Positions 53,574 through 64,000 of a stretch of DNA of 64,000 nucleotides are shown one piece after another. Position 1 is the stretch's first letter; the number at the start of each line of letters is the position of its first letter. The notes under the pieces are model-generated. The model did not search any database and had not been told where the DNA came from. It saw only the letters and a list, made by a program, of their open reading frames with translations. The stretch is from Ziziphus jujuba (taxonomy: Eukaryota > Streptophyta > Magnoliopsida > Rosales > Rhamnaceae): NCBI RefSeq assembly GCF_031755915.1, contig NC_083384.1:18631001-18695000 (forward strand), in the 5' to 3' direction. Made by a program: the position numbers and the translations under genes.

Positions 53574-55699
53574 AAAAGATTCCTCTACAAAATTATTGCA
53601 GAACAGTTGCAAAAATATATATACTTGCATAAAAATCCCTCAACATAAAAGATTAATATTGCAAATGAATAGCTAGGCCAAAAGTGTATATAGTGTCTAG
53701 CTCTTTCTCTCTCAAAGATGATGATGATGGTGAGCTGAAAATAAAAGAGGGTTCCATTTAATTTTTTATTGCATCTGCTTTTATGGTCTAAAAAAAATAA
53801 AATAAATTTTTCAAGAAAAAAATAAAATAAAATAAAATTCTCCAAATCTTGGAAAATGTGCTTACTATAAATTTCGCAAATATATAATTCAAAATTTGCA
53901 AAAGCACTCCTGATTAGATAATGATATAGTACTGTTTATTATAGTAACCAGAACTTAAACCTAGTTTAAGCAAGTCAAATCCCTTTGTTTAATTCTACAT
54001 GACAATTCTTCAAGCAGCTTCACTGCACAATTTTTAAACCGCTCATTCAAATTAATTTGTCATCCAATTTGTAAACAACCATTTGTCGTCCAATTTGTAA
54101 ACAACCAAAAAAAGTATGTATATAATTATATGATTATAGTACTTGTGGCAATAGGATTCCTCATGAGCAAGAATATTATATGCATGATCATGATGGCATA
54201 AATATGCATGTAAAAATTTTAGCAAAAAATATATATGCATGCAAAATTTGAAATAGCTTTTGTAGGAAAATGGAATGGACCATGAATTAGGTCAAATACA
54301 AGAGAGGGGAAAAAAAAAAAAATTGTATCTTTAATTTGTTGGAGGCGGCTATCCTATATAAGCTCTTAGTTTCAAAAAGTCAGAGAGAATTTTTTTGCAA
54401 TTTCCTATACAAGCTCAGAGATAAATTTTTTTTGCAATTTCCTATGTAAGTTTTTAGTTTTAAAAAGTCAGAAGAAAAATGAAAGCAATTCATTATTGTG
54501 ATGGATTCCATTGCTGATCAACAGCAACATAAAGAATAAGGCGTCTCAAGAGTATTATTTTCTAATAGTAAAGACATTATTTTTGGAAGTTCAAAATTCA
54601 AATCTCTTAATTCCAAAATAAAAAAAAATTTAAAATTTAAAAAAAATAATAAAATAATATAATAAGATTTGTTAGCACTACCGCATCAATTGATAAAAAT
54701 TTGACAAACAAATTTCCATTTGCATAAATTTCTTAAAAAAAGAAAATCTAAAAATTAATCTCGGACTATTTTTGTTTTAGAAGTATCTTTTGCTCATTGC
54801 AAATGATAGTAATGATGAAGAAAAAATAATGAATAAAAAGAAGGATCCTTGCTCGTTCCATGCCCGCAATTTTTGACGCATCATCCTATGTTAATTATAA
54901 TTCGTTATAAACCTCCTCCAGCTTTCACTATTTTCGAGTTTAGTCCCTCAAATTTTTTTTTTTTTTTTAATGCAACGACATCCTTGACCATCATTAAATT
55001 CTTAAATTGCTCCTTTTGATAGTAAAATATTTAATAGCCGTTTGTTTTTTTGGGCAAAAGTATTCAATACGTCTTATGTACAAAGGGTTATTATTTTTGT
55101 ATCTAAAAAACAAAAAGTTGTCTGATATGGTACAAATAGCCAATCACAAAATAACCATATGAAACATTAAATTATGAAGGTTGTAAAGATGGATAGTAAT
55201 GAGAAATTTTATTATTGGAAATTTTCATCTCAATTTAATAATACACATAATGATAATAATAATACATATCATATTATTTGATTGGTCTTGATATAATTTC
55301 TTTCAAGTTTTTATTCCCTTTACTTTAATGTAATTATGCCACGCTGCATCCTAAGTGGATCACATGAGTGTTTCTATCTTTTTTGTGAGCCGCTGTCTAT
55401 TTTTAGCTTATTAAGAGGAACAATTAAAGATTTAACGAAGGCTCAAGGACAACGAAAAAATAAAAGAAAGTTTAGGGACCAAACAGCAGCAAACAGTTCA
55501 CTCTCCGATCTCACTTCTTCCACTTCTTCATTCACCGAAACTTTTTCTTTTTCTTTGATAAAACATCACAAAACTTATAAGGACAAAACATTCACCGAAA
55601 CTTACAAACTAGGACCTAAAAAAAAATTAAAAAAAACAAAAAAACAAAAAAAAAAACACACACACACACCAATTAAGGACCGAACATCTCCATTTCACC
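53574..55699. other. AT-rich intergenic region
   Basis: No gene supported. Contains a direct duplication TTTGTAAACAACCA.../GTCCAATTTGTAAAC near 54057-54105, A runs (54310, 55620-55655) and an (AC)n stretch near 55657-55668. An open frame of 125 codons at 55336-55713 is low-complexity (Lys/Thr-rich) and lies on the conserved upstream block of copy C, so it is not called. Confidence 0.55.
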
Positions 55700-55808
55700 C
55701 CAAAGTCAAGTGAACAGTGAACATAAGGAGTCGTCAATAAGAAGGCCACCCCTCAAGTTCCACATGCACATATTCTTCCATGCGCTCGTTTTCTCTACTC
55801 TCCTCTCT
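55700..55808 (+). promoter_or_regulatory. Conserved upstream block of membrane-protein copy C
   Basis: Same order of elements as before copies A and D: AAGTCAAGTGAACAGTGAACA, AATAAGAAGGCCACCCCTCA, AGTTCCACATGCACATATTC, then a CT-rich leader ending at ATG 55809. Confidence 0.5.
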
Positions 55809-56300
55809 ATGGGTAACATTTTGATTTCCTCAGGGTTAGAATTTATATCCTTTTTTTTTTTCTAGCTACTTTATTTTCTTAATTCATTAATTTCTCTTTT
55901 AAAATTATTTATTTTGATGCTCTTTGGTGTTTGGTTTTAGGTGACAGTAAAAATGAGCAAAAAGAAAATGACATTGCACCAGATATTTATGTTTCTCTTG
56001 GGCACCTTGCTTGTCTTCCTTCTTCAACTTATGTACCAATCCAAAAATGTGTCACCCTTTGGCACACATTATATAAGTATATTAGCCTTTTTTGTCGCTC
56101 TTTCGGCCTATGTCGTAGCTTTAGCCGCGGATATGGAGCCTTGCAATTCAAATTATGTTGCAATTCAAAATTAGGGTTTTGTCAGCAATACTTACCTTGG
56201 TTTTGCTTTTGTTGATTCTCATTCCAGCTTTTGGTTGGATCACTTTAGCCATGTGGGTTGCCTATTTTGCTAAGGTTGTTTTCCAATTCTTTTAGGTTAG
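55809..56300 (+). pseudogene. Small membrane protein, copy C (5-bp deletion)
   Basis: Exon 1 (55809-55834, MGNILISSG) is followed by an intron starting GTTAGA, as in A and D. In exon 2 the N-terminal linker is shortened and out of frame with exon 1, so translation would have to begin at ATG 55953: MSKKKMTLHQIFMFLLGTLL, a membrane segment, YQSKNVSPFGTHYISILAFF, a second membrane segment ending ALAADMEPCNSNYV. A 5-bp deletion relative to copy D (after AATTATGTTGCAATT) then brings a stop at 56172-56174. Beyond it, coding for PAFGWITLAMWVAYFAKVVF and a natural-looking TAG (56294) remains in another frame. It is probably a recent pseudogene, or a gene for a 73-aa two-span protein. Confidence 0.55.
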
Positions 56301-57175
56301 AATTAATCAATTAATGTACGAGTGGAAACAACTTTATTATTTATTTTTTTGAAATTTAAAAATCTAATTTTCTAAACTCACAATTTTGAAAAGAATTTAT
56401 GTTTGCACCTAAAATACTTTTAGCACTATTTTATACACTTCACATTCATCACATTTATAGTAAATATAATTTGATAAATGCATTTTTGGGTTAAGTTTTG
56501 ATACTAAAAATTATGTTCGACATTAATTTGGGACTATAATGCACAATCTTCTATTTATTTTGACTTGGCCCTGAACCACTCCACCCCTATTTTGTTCCCA
56601 TTCCTACTGGTTGCTTTTCTTGAAATGGAACCATCGGAGTTAGGAACTCGTTTTCCATAAAGTATATATATAGATATATATATATATATATATATACATA
56701 CATACACACACACACACAAATAGAATATTGGTACAAGGTGGGATGAATAATCCCCATCGCTATCTCGAGGCATAGGTATTTGTACTGTGTCCAGTCCCAT
56801 TTTTAGTTTGACCACCACATTAATTAGGATGGTTTCCACGAGAATGAGGAATGGCGAGGTAAATTGTTATTTTTAGGTGGAAGTTAACTGTGAAGGGTAT
56901 TATTGAAATTTTATAGACTAGAAAGAACTATATTTTCATACCACAAACTTAGGGCCCTAGTTAAATTTCATTTAGCTGAAGGGTTTGTATTCAAAGGGGT
57001 TGGCAAATACAGAAGAGAAATAAAAAATAATAATGATAATAAAAATAAAAATAAAATTGGGGACTAAAGTCGACCGACTTTGCCTCGGTCTTCTTGACCC
57101 CCAAACAATGAATACACAAAAAATAAAATAAAATAAAATTAGGGACTAAAATGCAAAATCGCCGACTTTTTTTAC
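56301..57175. other. Spacer between membrane-protein copies C and D
   Basis: AT-rich with a compound (TA)n(CA)n microsatellite at about 56663-56718 and repeated ATAAAATAAAATAAAATT stretches near 57040 and 57120. No gene seen. Confidence 0.55.
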
Positions 57176-57286
57176 CCCACAAGTCAAGGGAACAGTACAT
57201 ACGGGAGTGAATAAAAAGGCCACCCCTCAGCTTACACATGCACACTCTCTTCCATGCCCTCTCTGTCTCCCATCCCACTCTCTCCC
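57176..57286 (+). promoter_or_regulatory. Conserved upstream block of membrane-protein copy D
   Basis: AAGTCAAGGGAACAGTACAT, AATAAAAAGGCCACCCCTCA, then CTTACACATGCACACTCTCT and a CT-rich leader before ATG 57287. It matches the blocks before copies A and C. Confidence 0.55.
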
Positions 57287-57792
57287 ATGGAGATGGACAA
57301 CAATAACGTTTTGATTTCTGCAAGGTTAGAACTTATATCCATTTTCTAGGTAGTTTATTTTCTCCTCACTAATTTCCACTTTAGCTACGATGATGTAATT
57401 TAATGTTTTTTTTTTTATAATGTGGTGGCAGTTCCTTTGAGCAACCAGTAAGCAATAAAATGAGATTGCACCAGATATTTATGTTTCTCATGAGCACCTT
57501 GCACGTCTTCCTTCAACTTATGTACCAATCCAAAAATGTGTCACCCTTTGACACACACTATATAACTATGTTAGCCTTTTTTGTTGCTCTTTCTGTCTAC
57601 GTCGTAGCTTTAGCAGTGGATATGGAGCCTTGCAATTCAGATTATGCTGAAATTGTGAACAAAATTAGGCTTTTGTCAGCAATGCTCCTTGATTCTGCTC
57701 TTGTGGATTCTCATTCCAGCTTTTGGTTGGATCACTTTCTCCGTATGGGTTGCTTATTCTGTGAAAGTTGTTTTTCAATTCTTCTTTGTTAG
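57287..57792 (+). CDS. Small membrane protein, copy D (C-terminus altered by a 1-bp deletion)
   Basis: Exon 1 is 57287-57324 and exon 2 starts at 57432 (after GGTGGCAG); the junction gives MEMDNNNVLISASSFEQPVS in frame with NKMRLHQIFMFLMSTLHVFL. Two membrane segments surround MYQSKNVSPFDTHYIT, followed by DMEPCNSDYAEIVNKIRLLS. Compared with copy C a single base is missing after TCAGCAATGCTC, so the last ~40 residues are in a new frame up to TAG 57792 (AMLLDSALVDS...). The original C-terminal membrane segment (ILIPAFGWITFSVWVAYSVK) is still readable in the next frame to 57895. The family is unknown to me. It is the least damaged of the four copies and may still make a protein of about 123 residues. 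It is convergent with the PTPMT1 gene. Confidence 0.5.
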
Positions 57793-57895
57793 AATTCATC
57801 GATTAATATATAATAATCTTCTTCTTACGGTTGATATAATGAAAAGGGGAACCAATGGCCACTTGATCGAACAAGAAGGTAGGCCTCCGGTGTAA

Positions 57896-58402
57896 ACCAT
57901 ATTATTAGCCGACCAAAACATTTAATAAATGCGTTCTTCTTTTATGAACAAACAAAATTATAATCATCATACTCAAACGCCTTCCTTCTCTTAACAACTG
58001 AATTTCGTCCCTGAATGTGCCATTTTACAGTCGACAAATTTGTGGACAGATGTCATGAAATTACTGAGCCAAATACTAATTGTCTTCTTAAAATATACCC
58101 TTTCGTTTGCAATTAAAAGGAACTCTCCTTGCGATGAAAATTGATCACCTGCTCCATTTTTCGTTGTCACATATAATGTTACAGCTTTGATCGATAGAGA
58201 TGCTAAGCTCTGATGCTGAAAGTAGGAAACATTAATGCACAATTTTTCAGTTGTGACTCGAACACCATAACAACTCAATTTACATGGGGAAAACAGTTTA
58301 CAGTTGTGCCTGGGGTAACATTATTCTCGATTTCTGTTTGAAAAAGATTTGAAAGGCACATAATATAAAACATATCGTATACAATTCCAGTGATTTTTCT
58401 CA
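57896..58402. other. Intergenic between convergent genes; 3'UTR of PTPMT1
   Basis: 57800-58080 matches the displaced flank of copy B (34455-34760). About 58270-58402 should be the 3'UTR of the minus-strand phosphatase gene. No other feature seen. Confidence 0.5.
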
Positions 58403-61400
58403 TCAGTAGACATGGATGTCCACACTGATGCCTCCCAGATGATCAGCCCTAATAGAGCAACTTCTCTCCCTGCCCAACTTCTTCCCTGAATAATTCTGAT
58501 GTGCACGGCACCGAAGCCAAAAGCATGATACTCTTGCCAAAGCTGCCTGTCCAGCAACTCGAACACGGTAGACCACACTTAGATCTGCCCATATCTCAGT
58601 TCCCTCATCAGTCGATTCCAGACTCGGGTCATAACCTTCAAGATCAGATTTTGTTACCACAACTACCGAGCCATCATCAAATGGAACTAAATCTCGAGAA
58701 GCTGCTAATCCTGGGGCCCTCTTTACAAGATTGATTTCTGGGCAGTAAGCAACTGCATTCTTCACCTTCAGATGGTAGAATTCCTGAACTGCCTGCATTT
58801 ACAATCAACAAAGGGAAAATCAGTAAGGCAACACTAACAATTGTTTACACAAAAAGGCTCCAAGCCTCCGACAATGGATTTATGGCAGATAATTGATTAA
58901 ACAATGATTTATGGCAGCGAAGAGAAATACAGGAAATTAAGCAGGTCTAACATTTCAAGCAACTTAATCCCCTCCACATATTGAACATATCCAATAGGGA
59001 TAACAGATGATTCTACCATCAGCATCATAAATAACCCACATATATCTTAGTTAAAGGCCGACATAACTACAAATGTGTACAAATCAAACAGGAAAAAAGA
59101 AATAATAAATCAACTACAAAAAACAACATAAGACACAAATTAAAGAATTTCATCAGCCAATCGCTCAGAGAGCAATACAGAGAATGGGTAGCCAAAAAAG
59201 TTATAAGATTTAAGATTACCTGCCACTGGGATGATGCTAAAAGTACCCTTGGGCGAATTGACTTAACATAATCATAAGCAGAATCAGGTGTCATCTTCTT
59301 GTGTTGCACCTATAAAAATGAGAAATTTAGAAAAGCTGAAAAATCTTCAATTACTCATAGTCAATAGCATTGGCTAAAAATTTCTTTGTAACAACATTCA
59401 CCAGTCAGCTTATTATGAGAGTATTCCAGATGTAAAGTTTTGGCATGGAAGCTAACCAGGTAACAGATAACAATGGTTGTGCTACGTCCCCGTCCAGCTT
59501 TACAATGGACATATGTCGTTCGTCCAAATGATGCATTTTCTTTTTGATCAAACAAGAATTAAGATAATCAATCAATTATTGTAGAGTAAAAATTAAAAAT
59601 CTAATCTTAAAAAGCTAAAATTAAGCTTGTTGAGAAAACATAATCTTCAAGAGCTAAAATTAAGTTTGCTTCTCAACACATAAAAGTAGATATATCATCT
59701 CTATGTTGAGAAAAACCTCAAAACTCGATAGAAAGCATCAAAATTCAAAGCACATTCAAAATTTATAACATGCATGCTAGAGTAAGAACCCTGGAAAGAA
59801 AAAGAAATAACACAATCTGATAAATTTGTGCCTTCAACATGGACAATAATTCCCTAACAAATTATCTCCACCCATAAATAAAAATCTAAATGGCAATGTC
59901 AGTTAGTTTCACATGTCTACATAATGGGATATCAATAACGACAGTGCATTCAGATCCAAATAATCCCAAGCTTTAGAGATGTTGCTACATATTTAGCGAA
60001 AAAAATTCATCCAAATTTTATACTAGCAAATGAAATGGGACATTATGTCCAAAAACAGAACGAACCTGTTTAGGCAAAACTAGTAAAATTATGAACGTCA
60101 TTTTATGTATAACAAAAAAAAAAAAAAAAAAAAAAGAAAGCAACAAAAGAAAACTAAAAAGGGATACAGACCATGTATAAACTCTACAGCATGACATATA
60201 TCAGTTAATGATGGTGCAAAGCAGTAATCTCTTGTTGGGAGCACCAGATGGTCAATGCCATGAGCCTGCCAAATTAATTAACAGTAAGATGTTAAGACAA
60301 AACATAATGTCGAATACCAGTCAAACACGTACACCTACTAGGAGTAGTAAGAAACAGTATCTTTATTTTCATACAGCTTTTACATATTAAACTCAAAATT
60401 CACAGACTCGTTCATCATTTCAATGGCACAGAATGAAAATATGTCATATCTACAATATAGTCAATGAAGAAAGGATTACATAAAGTTTTCATAAAATGCT
60501 ATGCAATCTACACTGTAAGAAATTCAATTTATCTAATGCTCAAAGCTGCAAAAACAACTTCACACTGATACATTGAGCCCTTGTCCCCGAACCCCATTAA
60601 GAAATAATTAAGGAGTTAAAAATAAATAAAAAATAAAAAAGAAGACATTGACAATAAGAAACCCAGTTGTTGTGAGCAGCAAAGTAACTAGGATGAAACA
60701 CTCACATGGTACAGAGACGTTGGAACCAAGGTCTCATACGACTCATTAAGAGTGATGACTCCACGAACTCCAAGCTCCTTTAGGCAGGGAACATCAACAG
60801 GGAATGGGACAGCACCTAAAAGTATAAACTGAAGATAAAATAATTATAATTAAAACCTTGGTATGTGTCAAATAAAGATTATTCTCACGTATAACTAATA
60901 GAACATATAATTAAGGGGATAAAAAGTGAAATCTTAATCTCTATCCTAATTCTCAAGTTACTGTCTGCCTGCCCAATTAATCAACACTAGAAAACCTTAA
61001 AGGATTAACACAATTTGTGTGTCCACTTCACATAAATGTTTCAAAAGTGCAAGTTCAATAAAATGCACACGCAAGTACATTATACTTCTAAAGACTTGCT
61101 CTTAGAAAAATGAGAGGACAGGCATTAAAGCTTTTCCTTCTCATCTCTTCCTATAAATTCATCGTCTTAATATTCACACTAAAAAGAATGACTAAAGATA
61201 AACATAAGCAGAAGCAGAAAATTAACCATTTCACAAAACAATAAGCACAACCATCTATTCCACATTACAAACAACGCCCATACGCATACACATATCAGAA
61301 AAAACACAAGCAACCAAGGCGAGAAAATATACCTCATCAACCTTATCCCACCACCGGAATTCAGCCTGAATCTTATTTCTGACAACGTTGTAGAGCAGCG

Positions 61401-61557
61401 TAGGGTAAAAAAGCGCACGAGCCCCTGCCCCAATCAAAACCCTTTTGGCATCCAAAGCGGCAATACTCCCACTACCAAATTCGCTGTCTCCAGCACACAA
61501 ATTCCCTACTTCCCCACTTTCAACTTCCCCTCCTCCCTTCAATTCCTCAATATACAT
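58403..61557 (-). CDS. PTPMT1: PTPMT1-type dual-specificity phosphatase, complete 6-exon gene
   Basis: Exons on the minus strand: 61557-61333, 60828-60706, 60265-60172, 59539-59457, 59309-59220 and 58792-58403, all with GT-AG introns and joined in frame (334 aa plus stop). Residues 39-75 (RVLIGAGARALFYPTLLYNV, FRWWDKVDE) and ILLGAVPFPVDVPCLKELGV are typical of the plant PTPMT/DSP8 group. The general-acid loop is PTRDYCFAPS (Asp129), and the CX5R catalytic loop is HCKAGRGRS (Cys160, Arg166). A ~110-residue C-terminal extension follows the phosphatase fold. Family members dephosphorylate phosphatidylglycerophosphate to phosphatidylglycerol, needed for cardiolipin and plastid lipid synthesis, mainly in mitochondria. 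The start at ATG 61557 gives the family's usual length. A weak N-terminal acidic stretch precedes the fold, so targeting is uncertain. Confidence 0.93.
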
Positions 61558-62204
61558 AGCCTTTATTCAAACCCCAAAACAAGAAAATAGAAAATCCCTA
61601 CAGCACCAAATCCAAACACAAAATCTAAAATATCTACACAAAATTCAACCAATCAACGATTCATACCACAAAAACCCCTAACTTGTTACCTAATTCACAA
61701 AAACCCAATTAAACAATTAGCAGATTAAACCTAGAGTTTCTACAACAACAGACAGAAGAATCAAGGATCGGTAGCGAATTCGATCTTAAAACGTATAAAT
61801 TAAAATTCCTCCAAGAAATCACAAACATATTTGACAAAAAAGGCGTCGATCGGACGGAGAAAACGAGGCGGCGACGATGTGGATACGATCGGAGACGCCT
61901 AAAGCTTGACAATCGATGGGAAGGGGTGAGGGATTGGAATCGCAGATGATTGGAATACAGGAAACACCAAAAACCTAGAATCGCTTCGATTAGAGGACAG
62001 CCTGAGGTTCTACTCCACCTTTTGCTCAACAAACTCTGAAACCGAAATTAAATAAAATAAAAGTAAAAAAAAAACAAAAAAACAAAAAAAGAAGAAGCTT
62101 CGTTGAGAGAGAAAGAGAAAAGAGAAAAGACAGGTGGAATTGAATATGCAAATGAAATTAAAAGAAATAAAAAGTTTGTGAGGTTATGGAGTGGGGAGAG
62201 AGAC

Positions 62205-62238
<34 letters not shown>

Positions 62239-62300
62239 TAAATTCACGGGCAGACAGACGGGGACCATGAAACGTTGGTTAGATGGTTGACACGTGTCTG
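61558..62300 (-). promoter_or_regulatory. 5'UTR/promoter region of PTPMT1 with a GA microsatellite
   Basis: Less AT-rich than its surroundings (61560-62040), then a (GA)n-rich block at 62194-62239. On the gene strand that block is a CT repeat upstream of the leader, a common feature of plant promoters and 5'UTRs. A 5'UTR intron is possible but not resolved. CACGTG occurs at 62291-62296 (in GACACGTGTC), a G-box. Confidence 0.5.
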
Positions 62301-63620
62301 GATTGTGGGTGCGTGGAAGATATACGGGCGTCAAGGTAGGGTTTCGGCCATTAGAGATTGGCCGATAATTAATAGATTAATTGAGGTTAATTATTCAATT
62401 ACTAAAATTAGACAAAATTTCCTAGCAAAAGTAAAAAATAAAATTGGATAATTTTTTTTATTTTTCTCTTGGAATTAAGTAATTGCTTTACAGTTGTTTA
62501 CCACTTATCTTCCACGTAATAAACAATTTATTTATCAAATAATATGATAAAATGAAATTATTTTTATTTCATTGTCTTATATTTAGTTATATATATTTAT
62601 ATTTAAATTATATTAATTTTTTAATTAATAAAATAATAATCCATTATCTATTTTGTAACCAAGACAATAAATATAAAATGAAAATTTAACTTTATTTGAT
62701 TTTATAAAAATTAAATGGCATTGCTAGAATTAGGTGAAGAATATAAGTTCCACGCTTATCAAAATTTCAAATTAGAAAGAGATTATTTTTAATTTTTAAG
62801 CAAACTGAAAACTACTTTGATTGACAATTTAAGTTGGTTGAGATTGATTGCTTGGCTTGTTATTAAAGAAAATAAATAAAAGAAAAAAAAAAGGTAAAAA
62901 GAAGAAGAAGAAGATTTTGAGCTAGCAAATTCTAATTTTAATATTTCAGTAAAAACAAAAAAATAGGGCAACTTGAAATTAATCAACGGCATTCTAAACA
63001 ACCATGAAAACATGAAAAAAGCATTGAGAAACTCCTATCTCATGCATAATCCAAATACCTAAAATCCCATTTTAACTCAATTAGGGTGAGCATCAAGAAA
63101 TATTGCATATTTTTAATGTTCAACAACTTCAGTCAGCCATAACATCATCGATGCACTTTTTTCTCATAAATCAAAGCAAATAAGGCCATTCATTTTGGTC
63201 AACTTCAAAACCATCCATTTCTTCACAACCAGAGATTATGGGAAGTAATGTGGGAAAATAGTGGGTAATTTCTAAAGCTCTAATGACTTGTATGGTACCA
63301 TTTATAAGAATTTGGAATTGTATTATTTTTATCCAATACTTTGTTTGGGAATGTAAATAGATTGGATAATTAATACCCTCCACATTTTTTTAATATGATC
63401 TATGGTGTATTAGTAATATACTATAATTTGTTGGCATTATATAATGCAAAACAACTCCAAAATGCAAGAAAAAGGCAGAGCAAGTGAATACAATTGGCAA
63501 ATAACTACATTAATACACCCATTTCAAAACGATCGAAAAAAGCTCAGTTGGCATCCATAAAAACGATCGGAGTGTATGTGATATAACCCATAAAAATTGA
63601 TCAAAGGAACAAAATTAAAA
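62301..63620. other. AT-rich intergenic region
   Basis: No gene recognised. Contains a GAAGAAGAAGAAGA tract near 62900 and AT-rich sequence at 62520-62700. Confidence 0.55.
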
Positions 63621-63639
63621 GGAGGAAAAAGGGTTTTGA

Positions 63640-63909
63640 GAGGGGGAAAAAAAAGAACTCTGCAGCAAGGTATTCAAGAACGGCATAGAATGACAAAGAG
63701 GTAGACAAAATAAAATAGCAATCAAGTTTTTCGGGTAAAACGATAAGGGATTCAAGAACATGCACACTGGCATACTGGTTGTTCTTGAGGAACCAAGCAC
63801 ACAGCCAATTGGGCAATTGGAGACCAACATTGAGAGATCTCATTACGGATTTGAGGCCCTTTAATTTGCCTCTGCCTCTTTTTGTGGTGGTTATAGCTGC
63901 TGCTATGGA
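63640..63909 (-). other. Candidate coding exon at the right edge (unrecognised)
   Basis: On the minus strand a pyrimidine-rich stretch ending CCAAACTCCATAG is followed by a frame without stops: TTTKRGRGKLKGLKSVMRSL, NVGLQLPNWLCAWFLKNNQY, then ASVHVLESLIVLPEKLDCYF and further hydrophobic residues. Alternatively, a second frame reads through from the window edge as a short secreted-like peptide ending SQCWSPIAQLAVCL with several Cys. I recognise neither, and no upstream exon is visible. It could be noncoding. Confidence 0.2.
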
Positions 63910-64000
63910 GTTTGGTGGAAAATAATAAAATAAATATTGGAAAAATAAAGATAGATGGAAAATATTTTATCAATGACAAAACCAGGAAAAGAAATACAAT

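Noticed and set aside
55336..55713. 125-codon plus-strand frame
   Set aside because: Low-complexity Lys/Thr-rich peptide overlapping the conserved upstream block of copy C; no relatives before copies A or D.
58501..61681. Plus-strand frames across the PTPMT1 gene (60-78 codons)
   Set aside because: Antisense shadows of phosphatase exons or Pro-rich translations of its 5' region.
1..64000. tRNA, rRNA and CRISPR features
   Set aside because: No tRNA B-box with matching acceptor and anticodon arms was seen by eye, no rRNA similarity was noticed, and the regular repeats present are microsatellites, LTRs or the 36-37.6 kb array.

Overview
The window is nuclear DNA from a flowering plant, most likely a eudicot. 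It is AT-rich, its genes carry short GT-AG introns, its protein families are plant-type, and intergenic DNA is full of poly-A/T runs, microsatellites, MITE-like inverted repeats and LINE, Ty1/copia and Ty3/gypsy retrotransposons. I cannot name the species.

Layout. (1) 1-10.6 kb is a gene block: the 5' part of a DUF4220/DUF594 membrane-protein gene (minus strand, running off the left edge), a winged-helix/LRR gene (5627-8065, minus) and an NB-ARC-only gene (9303-10550, plus). The last two are head-to-head and look like the two halves of one NLR immune receptor. As I remember it, Arabidopsis chromosome 5 (around At5g45440-At5g45540) has the same mixture of gene types, so this may be an old, conserved bipartite module. 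(2) 10.6-18.7 kb is intergenic, with an LTR-like GC-richer island, a probable hAT remnant and a long inverted repeat. (3) 18.74-24.83 kb is a complete 12-exon palmitoyl-protein thioesterase gene (349 aa, full catalytic triad). (4) 27.4-58 kb is a repeat-rich stretch. It starts and ends with decayed copies of one small membrane-protein gene (copies A and B near 27.5-28.3 kb, C and D near 55.8-57.8 kb). Between them are an L1-type LINE that split copy B from its downstream flank, a ribosomal protein L5 exon fragment, a tandem array of ~400-500 bp units rich in CCATCGGTA, a copia remnant, an unusual Ty3/gypsy element and a second copia element. (5) 58.4-61.6 kb is a complete 6-exon PTPMT1-type phosphatase gene (334 aa, minus strand). 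(6) 62.3-64 kb is AT-rich, with at most a candidate exon at the right edge.

The two best leads are the split NLR beside a DUF594 gene, and the Ty3/gypsy element at 41000-48366. That element has a normal 5' LTR, a slightly truncated 3' LTR and a third LTR in inverted orientation, all enclosed by one perfect 5-bp target duplication (TTTAC). This suggests a fold-back cDNA integrated through two U3 ends.

The genes expected to be active are the DUF4220 gene, the two NLR halves, the thioesterase and the phosphatase. All coordinates and splice sites were read by eye from the sequence; no database search was run.
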